A DNA stretch of 64,000 bases, from NCBI GenBank assembly GCA_964465155.1, contig CAYXIH010000004.1, positions 1-64,000 of the forward strand. Direction: 5' to 3'. This stretch comes from Spiro-02 sp964465155. GTDB lineage: Bacteria; Spirochaetota; Spirochaetia; Sphaerochaetales; Sphaerochaetaceae. Positions 25,865 through 33,860 of the stretch are shown in pieces (the stretch's first letter is position 1; each line of letters opens with the position of its first letter). A program made the position numbers and the translations under genes. The notes below the pieces were generated by a model. That model was not told the DNA's origin. It was given only the letters and a program-made list of their open reading frames with translations, and ran no database searches.

Positions 25865-27388
25865 ATGTCGACCAATCCTGTTTTGAAAATTCATCCGACC
25901 GACTCGGTGGCAGTTGCCATCGAGTCCCTTTCCAAGGGACAGGTCATCACCATCGGCAATGAGGCTATCACCCTCGTCACCGATGTTCCAGCGGGGCACA
26001 AAGTCTCGCTGGTGGACCTGCAGCCCGGCGACAAGGTGATCAAGTACGGCTACCCCATCGGCAGCGCCAAGGAGTTCATTGCCAAGGGCAGCCACGTGCA
26101 TGCCTTCAACACAAAGACCCTGCTGGCGGAGAGCTCGGAGTACACCTACGACAAGCAGGCGGCGCAGCAGTGCATCCGCCAGGCGGAGCTGCTGCACAAG
26201 CAGTGGGAAGGACAAGTGCCCACCATCGAGGCATACCACCGCGCCGACGGGCGCATCGGAGTTCGCAACGAACTGTGGATTGTCCCGACCGTAGGCTGCG
26301 TCAACCGCGTTGCCGAGAAGCTGGTTGGCTGGGCTACTGCGGAGTTTGCGGACCTGCCATTGGATGGCATCCATGCGTGGACCCATCCCTATGGTTGCTC
26401 CCAGATGGGTGAGGACCATGAGTCCACCCGCAAGATCCTGGCTGACTTGGTCCACCACCCCAACGCCGGTGGCGTACTGGTCATCGGGTTGGGTTGTGAG
26501 AACAACACCATGGAGTCGTTCCGCCAACTGGTTGGGGATGTAGATCCTGCACGTGTCAAGTTCCTCGTCTGCCAGGAGGTGGAGGATGAACTGGAAGCTG
26601 GCCGCGGACTCCTATCTCAGCTTGCCGCAGTTGCATCCAAGGATGTACGCACCCCCGCTCCCATGAGCAAGCTGGTCGTCGGCTTCAAGTGCGGTGGCTC
26701 GGACGGATTCAGCGGGATCACAGCCAATGCATTGGTGGGAAGGTTCTGCGACGCTCTGACAGCCATGGGTGGGACTGCCATCCTCACAGAGGTTCCCGAG
26801 ATGTTCGGTGCAGAGCAGATGCTGATGAACCGGTGTGTCAACGAGCAGGTGTTCAAACAGACTGTTGACCTGATCAACGGGTTCAAGGGATACTTCACCG
26901 ACCACCATCAGGTGGTCTATGAGAATCCCTCTCCCGGAAACAAGGCAGGTGGCATCAGCACTCTTGAGGACAAGAGCCTCGGATGCGTGCAGAAAGGTGG
27001 CCAAGCCCCAGTGGAGGCTGTGCTCTCCTACGGGGACACGGTCCACCATACAGGACTGAACCTCCTCACCGGACCGGGCAACGACATTGTCTCCACCACG
27101 GCTCAGACGGCCGCAGGTGCACACATCATCCTGTTCACCACCGGACGTGGCACACCCCTTGGGTCTCCCGTTCCGACGATCAAGGTGGCGAGCAACAGTG
27201 CATTGGCAACGAAGAAGGCCAACTGGATCGACTTTGACGCCGGCAGGCTGCTGGTCGAGGACGAGCAGGGTGTAACGGACGATTTCATCAACCTTGTGGC
27301 GCAGACCGCAAGCGGAATCTATCATACGAAAAACGAACAGAACGGCTATGCCGAGATCTCCCTGTTCAAGGATGGAGTAATACTATGA
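25865..27388 (+). CDS. uxaA: Altronate dehydratase
   Basis: A 507-residue dehydratase converting D-altronate to 2-keto-3-deoxygluconate. A small N-terminal SAF-like domain (about 1-95) precedes the catalytic domain with GYRRADGRIGVRNE-like YHRADGRIGVRNELWIVPTV, THPYGCSQMGEDH, GLGCENN, FKCGGSDGFSGITAN and TTGRGTPLGSPVPT. The Cys residues in these motifs are probable iron ligands. It overlaps uxaC by 4 bp (ATGA). Confidence 0.94.
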   Translation: MSTNPVLKIHPTDSVAVAIESLSKGQVITIGNEAITLVTDVPAGHKVSLVDLQPGDKVIKYGYPIGSAKEFIAKGSHVHAFNTKTLLAESSEYTYDKQAAQQCIRQAELLHKQWEGQVPTIEAYHRADGRIGVRNELWIVPTVGCVNRVAEKLVGWATAEFADLPLDGIHAWTHPYGCSQMGEDHESTRKILADLVHHPNAGGVLVIGLGCENNTMESFRQLVGDVDPARVKFLVCQEVEDELEAGRGLLSQLAAVASKDVRTPAPMSKLVVGFKCGGSDGFSGITANALVGRFCDALTAMGGTAILTEVPEMFGAEQMLMNRCVNEQVFKQTVDLINGFKGYFTDHHQVVYENPSPGNKAGGISTLEDKSLGCVQKGGQAPVEAVLSYGDTVHHTGLNLLTGPGNDIVSTTAQTAAGAHIILFTTGRGTPLGSPVPTIKVASNSALATKKANWIDFDAGRLLVEDEQGVTDDFINLVAQTASGIYHTKNEQNGYAEISLFKDGVIL

Positions 27389-28791
27389 AACAATTCATGG
27401 ACGAGAATTTCCTGCTTTCCAACAAGGTCGCACAGCAGCTGTACCACGAGCATGCGGCGACACAGCCAATCTTTGACTACCACTGCCACCTCATCCCCTC
27501 CGAGATTGCGGCGAACAAGCGCTTCTCCACGATCACGGACGCATGGTTGGGCGGTGACCACTACAAGTGGAGGCAGATGCGCTCCAACGGCGTACCTGAG
27601 AACCTGGTCACTGGCAAGGATGCCGATCCCTATGAGAAGTTCGTTGCCTGGGCAGGGACCATGGAGCAGCTGGTGGGCAACCCCCTGTACCACTGGACCC
27701 ACCTCGAGCTGCGCAGGTACTTCAACATCGACCTGATCCTCAACCGCGCCAATGCCCGTGAGATCTACGACCTTGCCAACAAGAAGTTCGCAGAAGATCC
27801 CCAGCTGTCGGTATTCGGCATCATGGACAAGTTCAATGTCTATGCAGTGGGCACCACCGATGACCCGGCCGACGACCTGGCATACCATGCCCAGATTGCA
27901 AAAGAGGGAAAGTGTCCTGCAAAGGTGCTCCCCTCATACCGCCCGGACAAGGCCCTGAACATCGAGAAGGCTGACTTCGCACAGTACATCAAGCAGCTGG
28001 GTACCAGCGCTGGCATGGCGATCAACAGCGTGGATGATGTGGTCAAGGCATTGGTCAAGCGCCTGGACTTCTTTGTGTCGTTGGGCTGCAAGGCAAGCGA
28101 CCATGCCCTCTCCTATCCCCCGTTCGTCAAGATGAGCGACGAGCAGATCCAATCTGCCTTTGCAAAGAAGATGGAGGGTGGTGAGCTCACCGCTGCCGAA
28201 GTAGATGCATACAAGACCAAGGTCCTGATCGCACTGGCAGCAGCCTACCATGAGCGCAACATTGCAATGCAGCTGCACTTTGCAGCACTGCGTGACAACA
28301 ATACCCGCATGTTCAAGCTCCTGGGACCCGATACTGGCTTTGACGCCTCGTTCGACCTCCCCATTGCCCAGAACCTCTCCTCCTTGCTCAACGCAATGAG
28401 CGAGAACGACCAGTTCCCCAAGACAATCCTCTACACCCTCAATCCCAAGGACTACTACTCGCTGGGCACCCTGATGGGCTGCTACCAAGGTGGTGGTATC
28501 CCGGGCAAGGTGCAGCTGGGATCTGCCTGGTGGTTCTGTGACCACAAGGATGGGATGGAGCAGCAGATGAAGGACCTGGGCAACCTTGGGTTGCTGGGAC
28601 GCTTCATTGGCATGCTGACCGACAGCCGCTCCTTCCTCTCCTACCCACGCCACGAGTATTTCCGCAGGATTTTGTGCAACATCCTGGGAACTTGGGTAGA
28701 GGACGGAGAAGTACCGTACGACATGGGGATGCTCGGAAGCATGGTGGAGAATATCTCCTTTGGCAACGCACAGCGGTATTTCGAAGGCTAA
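27385..28791 (+). CDS. uxaC: Uronate isomerase
   Basis: A 468-residue amidohydrolase-fold isomerase. The metal-binding start is FDYHCHLIPSEIAAN (about 31-45). Other family segments are DHYKWRQMRSNG, AVGTTDDPADDL, SWWFCDHKDGMEQQM-like SAWWFCDHKDGMEQQMKDL and MLTDSRSFLSYPRHEYFRR. It converts D-galacturonate to D-tagaturonate (and glucuronate to fructuronate), the first step of the pathway encoded here. Confidence 0.95.
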   Translation: MKQFMDENFLLSNKVAQQLYHEHAATQPIFDYHCHLIPSEIAANKRFSTITDAWLGGDHYKWRQMRSNGVPENLVTGKDADPYEKFVAWAGTMEQLVGNPLYHWTHLELRRYFNIDLILNRANAREIYDLANKKFAEDPQLSVFGIMDKFNVYAVGTTDDPADDLAYHAQIAKEGKCPAKVLPSYRPDKALNIEKADFAQYIKQLGTSAGMAINSVDDVVKALVKRLDFFVSLGCKASDHALSYPPFVKMSDEQIQSAFAKKMEGGELTAAEVDAYKTKVLIALAAAYHERNIAMQLHFAALRDNNTRMFKLLGPDTGFDASFDLPIAQNLSSLLNAMSENDQFPKTILYTLNPKDYYSLGTLMGCYQGGGIPGKVQLGSAWWFCDHKDGMEQQMKDLGNLGLLGRFIGMLTDSRSFLSYPRHEYFRRILCNILGTWVEDGEVPYDMGMLGSMVENISFGNAQRYFEG

Positions 28792-28812
28792 TCCCAAACG
28801 GAGGGACACGAC

Positions 28813-29607
28813 ATGAGCAAGAAGGAACTGGAAGAGATGGAGAGTGGGAGCACCGACAAGCAGATTAGCTCCGCGGTCAGGACAATTACGATCTTGGAGC
28901 GGCTTGCACGGCACAAAAGCATCAACTTGGAGCAACTTGCCAAGGAGACGGAGCTTCCCAAGGCCACGCTTCTGAGGTTCCTTTCGACCCTCTCGTCGCT
29001 GGGGTATGTCTATCGAGACCCCTCCGACCAATATTCGCTGACGCTGAAGATGTTCAGCGTCGGCTCCCATGGGCTGGAGCACTTGGACTTGATCAAGCTT
29101 GCCCAGCCCATTGCCGAGGAGCTCTCCGAACAACTGGGGGAGACAGTACACATGGGCATCGTGGAGGAAGACCATGCAGTCTATGTGATGAAGAAGGAGT
29201 CTACCTACAACCTGCGCATGTACTCACGCGTGGGGAAGATGATTCCCCTCTACTGCACCGCCATTGGAAAGATCCTCCTTTCGGACATGGACGAGGCCGA
29301 CATCAAGGCGTATATCGACGCCCATGCCCTGGTCCCGTTCACCCCCAAGACATTGCGGACCAAGGAAGAGGTCAACAACGAGCTCGCCGCAATCCGCAGC
29401 CGCGGGTGGGCAATGGATGACGAGGAGCATGAGCTGGGGATCATGTGCATCGGAGCCCCCATCAGGGACTACACCGGGTCAGTCATCGCTGCCCTGAGCG
29501 TCTCCTGGCCGATGTTCCGCTTCGAGCGGAAGAACTTCGACACCGATGTCGCCACGATCACCAATGCCTGCGCCAGGCTCTCCCGCCTCCTTGGCTGGGA
29601 GGGTTGA
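28813..29607 (+). CDS. IclR family regulator (KdgR-like)
   Basis: A 264-residue regulator. The winged HTH (about 18-80: RTITILERLARHKSINLEQL, ELPKATLLRFLSTLSSLGYV) precedes an IclR effector domain with YSRVGKMIPLYCTAIGKILL and ELGIMCIGAPIRDYTGSVIA. It is last in the uxa operon, with a GGAGGG ribosome site. KdgR, the IclR member of pectin degraders, binds KDG and controls kdg/uxa genes; the KdgR-like boxes at 23321 and 33780 make the same job likely. Its 3' end overlaps the convergent AraC gene by 129 bp. Confidence 0.9.
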   Translation: MSKKELEEMESGSTDKQISSAVRTITILERLARHKSINLEQLAKETELPKATLLRFLSTLSSLGYVYRDPSDQYSLTLKMFSVGSHGLEHLDLIKLAQPIAEELSEQLGETVHMGIVEEDHAVYVMKKESTYNLRMYSRVGKMIPLYCTAIGKILLSDMDEADIKAYIDAHALVPFTPKTLRTKEEVNNELAAIRSRGWAMDDEEHELGIMCIGAPIRDYTGSVIAALSVSWPMFRFERKNFDTDVATITNACARLSRLLGWEG

Positions 29608-30456
29608 TCCCAATGCCTGCAGCCGCTGGGTCCGGTAGCTGCGTGGCGAGATGCCCATCAGCTTCTTGAACACCTGCCCCATGTAGTTGGGGCTTGAAAA
29701 GCCACAGGCCCGTGCAATCTGCTGTACCGAGTCATTGCTGGTGAGCAGCAGCTGTGCCGCATGCGAAATACGCACCTGCGACAGATATTGCCACAGGGGT
29801 AGCCCCACTGCGGTCGAGAAGGTCCGTGAGAGATATTCCGGCCCAACACCGCACCTGTTTGCAATGTCATCCAGCGTCAGTGGTGTTTGGTAGAGATCCT
29901 TCATCAGCGCCTGTGCCTGGAGCACCAGTGGCTGATGGCTTTGGGGCATCTCCGCAAGAGCCATCCCATCCAGGCGGTCGATGAACACCAAGAGCCGCAC
30001 CACATCCATGCGGAGCACCAATGCAGAGTGGCGGTCGGCAACCCCATATTCATAGTTCATCTCCGACAAGATGCCCTGTAGCGTACCCCTGAGGTTCCTG
30101 GGCACATGCACCACGCGGCTGCTCAAGGAGCCGATGACCGATCCTTGGTCCAACGACTGCATGTAGCTGTTGGGGACAAACACAAAGAACCGCTCGTGCG
30201 ATGCATCTCCCTGCCACTGGACCCGGTGCATGACCCGTTTGTTGATCACAACCAAATCCCCTGCACAGATATCGTAGGTCTCCGAGCCAAGGAAGAACTT
30301 GCGCTGGCCTCCGACGAGGTAATAGAACTCCCACCCATCATGCCAATGGGGGGTCTTCATCGAGACATACGGGGCACTTTTCTGACGGCGGACCACCAAG
30401 CCTCCAAAGAGGTTCTGGTGGTTGTGGTACATATCTACGGGGGTTGATTGTGGCAT
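29479..30456 (-). CDS. AraC family regulator with cupin sensor
   Basis: A 325-residue regulator. The N-terminal cupin-like domain (about 20-130: HWHDGWEFYYLVGG, AGDLVVINKRVMH) is the AraC sugar-sensing type. The C-terminal HTH pair (about 175-275) has LDDIANRCGVGPEYLSRTF and VQQIARACGFSSPNYMGQVF, ending ISPRSYRTQ. A further tail of about 48 residues runs antisense through the iclR gene and looks like read-through sequence. Start 30456 is chosen because TATGGT lies 6 nt upstream; other starts (30471) are possible. It is divergent from the MATE gene. Confidence 0.8.
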   Translation of the reverse strand: MPQSTPVDMYHNHQNLFGGLVVRRQKSAPYVSMKTPHWHDGWEFYYLVGGQRKFFLGSETYDICAGDLVVINKRVMHRVQWQGDASHERFFVFVPNSYMQSLDQGSVIGSLSSRVVHVPRNLRGTLQGILSEMNYEYGVADRHSALVLRMDVVRLLVFIDRLDGMALAEMPQSHQPLVLQAQALMKDLYQTPLTLDDIANRCGVGPEYLSRTFSTAVGLPLWQYLSQVRISHAAQLLLTSNDSVQQIARACGFSSPNYMGQVFKKLMGISPRSYRTQRLQALGSTLPAKEAGEPGAGIGDRGDIGVEVLPLEAEHRPGDAQGSDD

Positions 30457-30548
30457 GCTGACACCATACATCAAAAAACATTGAATTGGTAGGATAAATA
30501 CAACAAACCTGTAATATATTGGAAGGTGGCTGGGGTATAACTGTTGCC

Positions 30549-32096
30549 ATGGACCCCTCACCCAAACTCTCGGGAAAAGACTCCGAGTTCCGAAACCAAT
30601 CGCTCAATGGCGACATGCACAAGGTGGTGCTCACCATGGGCACGCCGCTGGCGATGTATGCACTGTTCGCCGGCCTCTTCACACTCCTGGATACCCTCAT
30701 GGCCAGCCACGTCGGAGGGGTTGCCGTCTCGACTGTCGCATACTTAAGCCAGATGAACCTCATGGTCAATGCAATCGGCGGTGGTCTTGCCGTAGGTGCC
30801 TCGATCAAGGTGAGCCAGGCATTCGGAGCAGGCGACTACCCACAGGTACAGCAGCGGATGAACTCAATGTTCGGGCTCATGGGCATATTGGGTGCAATCG
30901 TATTGGTACTGCTGCCCTGCACCCCGTTGATCCTCTCGTGGGTGGGGACCCCCACGCAGTTCATCACGGAGGGGCTGGGATACTTCTCGGTGCTGTTGGT
31001 GTCCACGGTGGTCAACTTCTTCAACGCGGCGTACATCAATATCGAGAAGGTCCGGGGAAACACCAAGCGGATCTTCCGGCTCAACCTGATGACCATGTTC
31101 GTGAAGCTCGGATTCTCGGCCATCTTCATATACATATTTGACGGCACCATCCTGATGATTGCCGTGGCGACACTGATAGCCTATTGCTCGCTGTTTGTGT
31201 TTGCCATCCGCAACCTCAGTGGCAAGGATGCGGTGTTCTCCCTCAACTTCCGGCAGATGCTCCCCAAAAGAAGCATTGCAGGTCCGATCATTGGCATCTC
31301 GTACCCTATCAGCATCGAGAAGACAGCCTTCTCCATGGGAAAGACAGTGGTCAACTCGATGGTTGCAGGCTATGGCCCGCTGATGGTCGGGTCTTTGGGT
31401 GTCTCGAACAATATCTGTGGCATGGTCACCAACTTGCAGGGTGGGTATGTGGATGGGGTCAATGCGATCGTCAGCCAGAACCTGTCGGCAGGGAAGCCGC
31501 TGCGGGCCATAGAGGCCTACAAGTCGTCGCTGCTTGTCTCGTGCCTGATCAGCGTGGCTGGAATCTTGTGCATAGAGGCCCTGCGGGTTCCCCTCACCAA
31601 GCTCTTTGCAACCAGCGCCACAGGCTTCGACCCCCAGTTCCAGAACATGATATTGGGAGTGCTCCGCTTTGACTTGCTCAGCTGCCTGCCCCTTGCAGCC
31701 AACAATGCGGCGATGTCGCTGCTGTTTGGCATGGGAAAGACCAAGCTGACGCTGCTGATCAATCTCTGCAGGGTATTCGTGTTCCGTATCCCAGTCCTGT
31801 GGGCATTGCAGGGACTCTTGGGACCTACCTCCCTTGCCGTTGGGCTGATGATGTTCATCTCCAACGCCCTGACGGGAATCCTTGCTACTTCCATCGCCTT
31901 GGTGATGATCCGTCGCCTGCGAACCGAAGCAGGTATGGTGCGACCATCTCGGCTACGGCATCGGCTCCGAGGGGGCTCAGGTGGGTATTGTCGGCAACCC
32001 CTTGGGGATAGTTCGCCGATTGTCCAGGAGCCTGATGCAGGTACAGGGTGCAGGACCGCTCCTCTCCCAGATCCGCTACCAGCCGACTGCTCTTGA
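30549..32096 (+). CDS. MATE family efflux transporter
   Basis: A 515-residue transporter with about twelve hydrophobic helices. It has MATE patterns in both halves (GTPLAMYALFAGLFTLLDTL, GISYPISIEKTAFSMGK). The recognisable protein ends near residue 465 (IRRLRTEAGM). The last 50 or so residues are Arg/Pro/Gly-rich, antisense to the SGNH gene, and not transporter-like. ATG 30549 lies 7 nt after TATAAC. Family members exchange drugs or metabolites for Na+ or H+; within a uronate cluster it may export an oligosaccharide or acid, but this is speculation. Confidence 0.85.
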   Translation: MDPSPKLSGKDSEFRNQSLNGDMHKVVLTMGTPLAMYALFAGLFTLLDTLMASHVGGVAVSTVAYLSQMNLMVNAIGGGLAVGASIKVSQAFGAGDYPQVQQRMNSMFGLMGILGAIVLVLLPCTPLILSWVGTPTQFITEGLGYFSVLLVSTVVNFFNAAYINIEKVRGNTKRIFRLNLMTMFVKLGFSAIFIYIFDGTILMIAVATLIAYCSLFVFAIRNLSGKDAVFSLNFRQMLPKRSIAGPIIGISYPISIEKTAFSMGKTVVNSMVAGYGPLMVGSLGVSNNICGMVTNLQGGYVDGVNAIVSQNLSAGKPLRAIEAYKSSLLVSCLISVAGILCIEALRVPLTKLFATSATGFDPQFQNMILGVLRFDLLSCLPLAANNAAMSLLFGMGKTKLTLLINLCRVFVFRIPVLWALQGLLGPTSLAVGLMMFISNALTGILATSIALVMIRRLRTEAGMVRPSRLRHRLRGGSGGYCRQPLGDSSPIVQEPDAGTGCRTAPLPDPLPADCS

Positions 32097-32556
32097 GCTG
32101 CACGTCTATCAGGGGGACCTGCAGCTGGTCAGCCACATGCTTCATTGCATCGGGATAGCTTCCATGGGTATCCACCAAGCAGCCATCAGCGAACCTCCTG
32201 CGTACCACCGGTGTTGCAAACACCACGGTCCCACCATGCTTGCGTACCTGGCCTACCATGTAGCGCAGGTTGTCGCTGAACGTCGACCATGGTTCGGTAT
32301 GGCGCACCTCGTCTGGCTTGGACTCGTTGTGGCCGAACTGGATGAGGACCATGTCACCCGGACAGAGATCTTCCAAAACCTGCTCGAAAGTTCCCTCGTC
32401 GAGAACCTGTTTGGTACTACGGCCATTGATCGCACGGTTGAAGACCGTCCAATCAGGAGGTAGGTGTGATGCCAAGCATTCACCCCACCCTGTCTCTGGC
32501 CGGACAGTCTCTTCTTTCGGTGCACAGGTAGAGTCTCCCAACAGGAACAGCCTCAT
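31885..32556 (-). CDS. SGNH hydrolase, rhamnogalacturonan acetylesterase-like
   Basis: A 223-residue SGNH/GDSL esterase. Block I is LLGDSTCAP (nucleophile Ser), block II FNRAINGRSTK (Gly), block III IQFGHNESKP (Asn), and block V DNTHLSPLGAD (Asp/His). This combination is typical of rhamnogalacturonan acetylesterases, which remove acetyl groups from pectin. No signal peptide, so it probably acts on imported oligosaccharides. ATG 32556 has GGAGG at 7 nt; 32559 is possible. Its 3' 212 bp overlap the MATE open frame. It follows kdgK on the minus strand with a small hairpin (32581-32600) between. Confidence 0.85.
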   Translation of the reverse strand: MRLFLLGDSTCAPKEETVRPETGWGECLASHLPPDWTVFNRAINGRSTKQVLDEGTFEQVLEDLCPGDMVLIQFGHNESKPDEVRHTEPWSTFSDNLRYMVGQVRKHGGTVVFATPVVRRRFADGCLVDTHGSYPDAMKHVADQLQVPLIDVQLKSSRLVADLGEERSCTLYLHQAPGQSANYPQGVADNTHLSPLGADAVAEMVAPYLLRFAGDGSSPRRWK

Positions 32557-32655
32557 CATGATTCCTCCAAATGTACATGAGGGTCGCCTTGCGACGACCC
32601 CCCGTTGATACGATACATATTCCAATCATCCGAACGCGGATGCAAGGCACATATA

Positions 32656-33693
32656 CTAGCGCTGTACGCGCCCGCTTCCGTCACCCTTGCACAGGGCCTC
32701 GACCTCGCTCTTCTTTGCAAGGTTGAAGTCACCGTCGATGGAGTGCTTCAGAGCAGATGCGGCAACTGCGAAGTTGATAGCATACTGCTCGTCCTGGGGA
32801 TAGTTGGACAGGCCATAGATGATGCCTGCGGCGAAGGAGTCTCCGCCACCTACGCGGTCGATGATGTCGGTGATCTCATAGTGGCGTGAGAGGTAGAAGC
32901 CACTCTTGCCCGAGAGTGCTGCGCTCCAACCGTTGGTGTCGGCGCTCTTGCTCTCGCGCAGCGTCACCGCCACGACGGAAATATTGGGGAACTGGCGCTT
33001 GACCTCCGCGGTAAGCTCCTCGTAGACCTTGGTGTCCAGCTCGCCGCTGGTGACGTCCGATGCAGCCTCGATTCCCAGGCACTTCTGGATATCTTCTTCG
33101 TTTGCAATGATCACGTCCGCGAACTTCACCAGCTCGCGCATTACCTCGGGAGCAGTCTTGCCGTAGTTCCACAGCTTCTTGCGGTAGTTGAGGTCGATCG
33201 AGACGGTTGCACCGGCTGCCTTGGCACCCTGCATGGCGGCAAGGGCACATGCTGCGGCGTCGGCGCTGATGGCTGGGGTAATGCCGGTGATATGGAACCA
33301 AGTGGCGCCCTGCATGATCTGCTTCCAGTCAAAGTCAGCTGGCTGGGCCAAGGCAATGGAGCTGTCGGCACGGTCATATACGACGGAGCTTGCGCGCTGG
33401 TTTGCACCGGTCTCCAGGAAGTAGATGCCTACACGGCCATTCTTGGTCATGTTGATGGCACTTGTGTCGACACCATACTTGCGCAGTTCACGTACTGCTG
33501 CCTCACCAACTGCATTGTTGGGAAGTGCGGTGACAAACTGTGCCTGTTCTCCAAATATGGAGAGGGAAACTGCAACGTTTGCTTCTCCACCACCAAAGGT
33601 AGCCTCGAGGCTCGGGGACTGGAAGAGGCGCTCATGGCCGGGGGACTTGAGGCGGAGCATGATCTCGCCGAAGGTGACGTATTTCTTGTTCAT
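32656..33693 (-). CDS. kdgK: 2-Keto-3-deoxygluconate kinase
   Basis: A 345-residue PfkB-family sugar kinase. It has FGEIMLRL and GGGEANVAVSLSIFG at the N-terminus, VGIYFLETGANQRASSVVYD in the substrate region, and the catalytic DRVGGGDSFAAGIIYGL (about 291-307). It phosphorylates KDG to KDPG, the step between UxaA and the aldolase. It starts after AGGAGG and is transcribed divergently from eda from a shared regulatory region. Confidence 0.93.
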   Translation of the reverse strand: MNKKYVTFGEIMLRLKSPGHERLFQSPSLEATFGGGEANVAVSLSIFGEQAQFVTALPNNAVGEAAVRELRKYGVDTSAINMTKNGRVGIYFLETGANQRASSVVYDRADSSIALAQPADFDWKQIMQGATWFHITGITPAISADAAACALAAMQGAKAAGATVSIDLNYRKKLWNYGKTAPEVMRELVKFADVIIANEEDIQKCLGIEAASDVTSGELDTKVYEELTAEVKRQFPNISVVAVTLRESKSADTNGWSAALSGKSGFYLSRHYEITDIIDRVGGGDSFAAGIIYGLSNYPQDEQYAINFAVAASALKHSIDGDFNLAKKSEVEALCKGDGSGRVQR

Positions 33694-33733
33694 GGGGAAA
33701 CCCTCCTGATGTGCTGGTGCCGGCCAGATTGAC

Positions 33734-33751
33734 CGTATGTCTCATCATACG
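33734..33751. promoter_or_regulatory. Inverted repeat over the kdgK -10 box
   Basis: CGTATG (33734-33739) and CATACG (33746-33751) form an inverted repeat that overlaps the kdgK -10 box. Possibly a second operator. Confidence 0.4.
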
Positions 33752-33772
33752 TGCCCTTTTGAGCACTGTCAA
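33744..33772 (-). promoter_or_regulatory. kdgK promoter
   Basis: TTGACA (33772-33767), 17-nt spacer, TATGAT (33749-33744) on the minus strand; near consensus. Confidence 0.85.
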
Positions 33773-33779
33773 CATTTTT

Positions 33780-33794
33780 TGAAACAATGTTCCG
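33780..33794. promoter_or_regulatory. IclR/KdgR-type operator between kdgK and eda
   Basis: TGAAACAATGTTCCG matches, in inverted orientation, the site at 23321-23335 (TGGAACAATGTTTCA). It overlaps the weak -35 region of the eda promoter and lies just upstream of the kdgK -35 box, so one regulator could control both genes. Confidence 0.65.
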
Positions 33795-33818
33795 TTTTTG
33801 GAAATAGTGTGGTATACT
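33790..33818 (+). promoter_or_regulatory. eda promoter
   Basis: TATACT (33813-33818) is a good -10 box. The -35 position (33790-33795, TTCCGT) is poor and overlapped by the operator. Confidence 0.55.
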
Positions 33819-33860
33819 CACCTCACAACACAGTCACAATGTTAATAAGGAGAATATACC

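Noticed and set aside
27934..29175. 413-codon minus-strand open frame opposite uxaC and iclR
   Set aside because: Shadow frame; both plus-strand genes are well-supported families.
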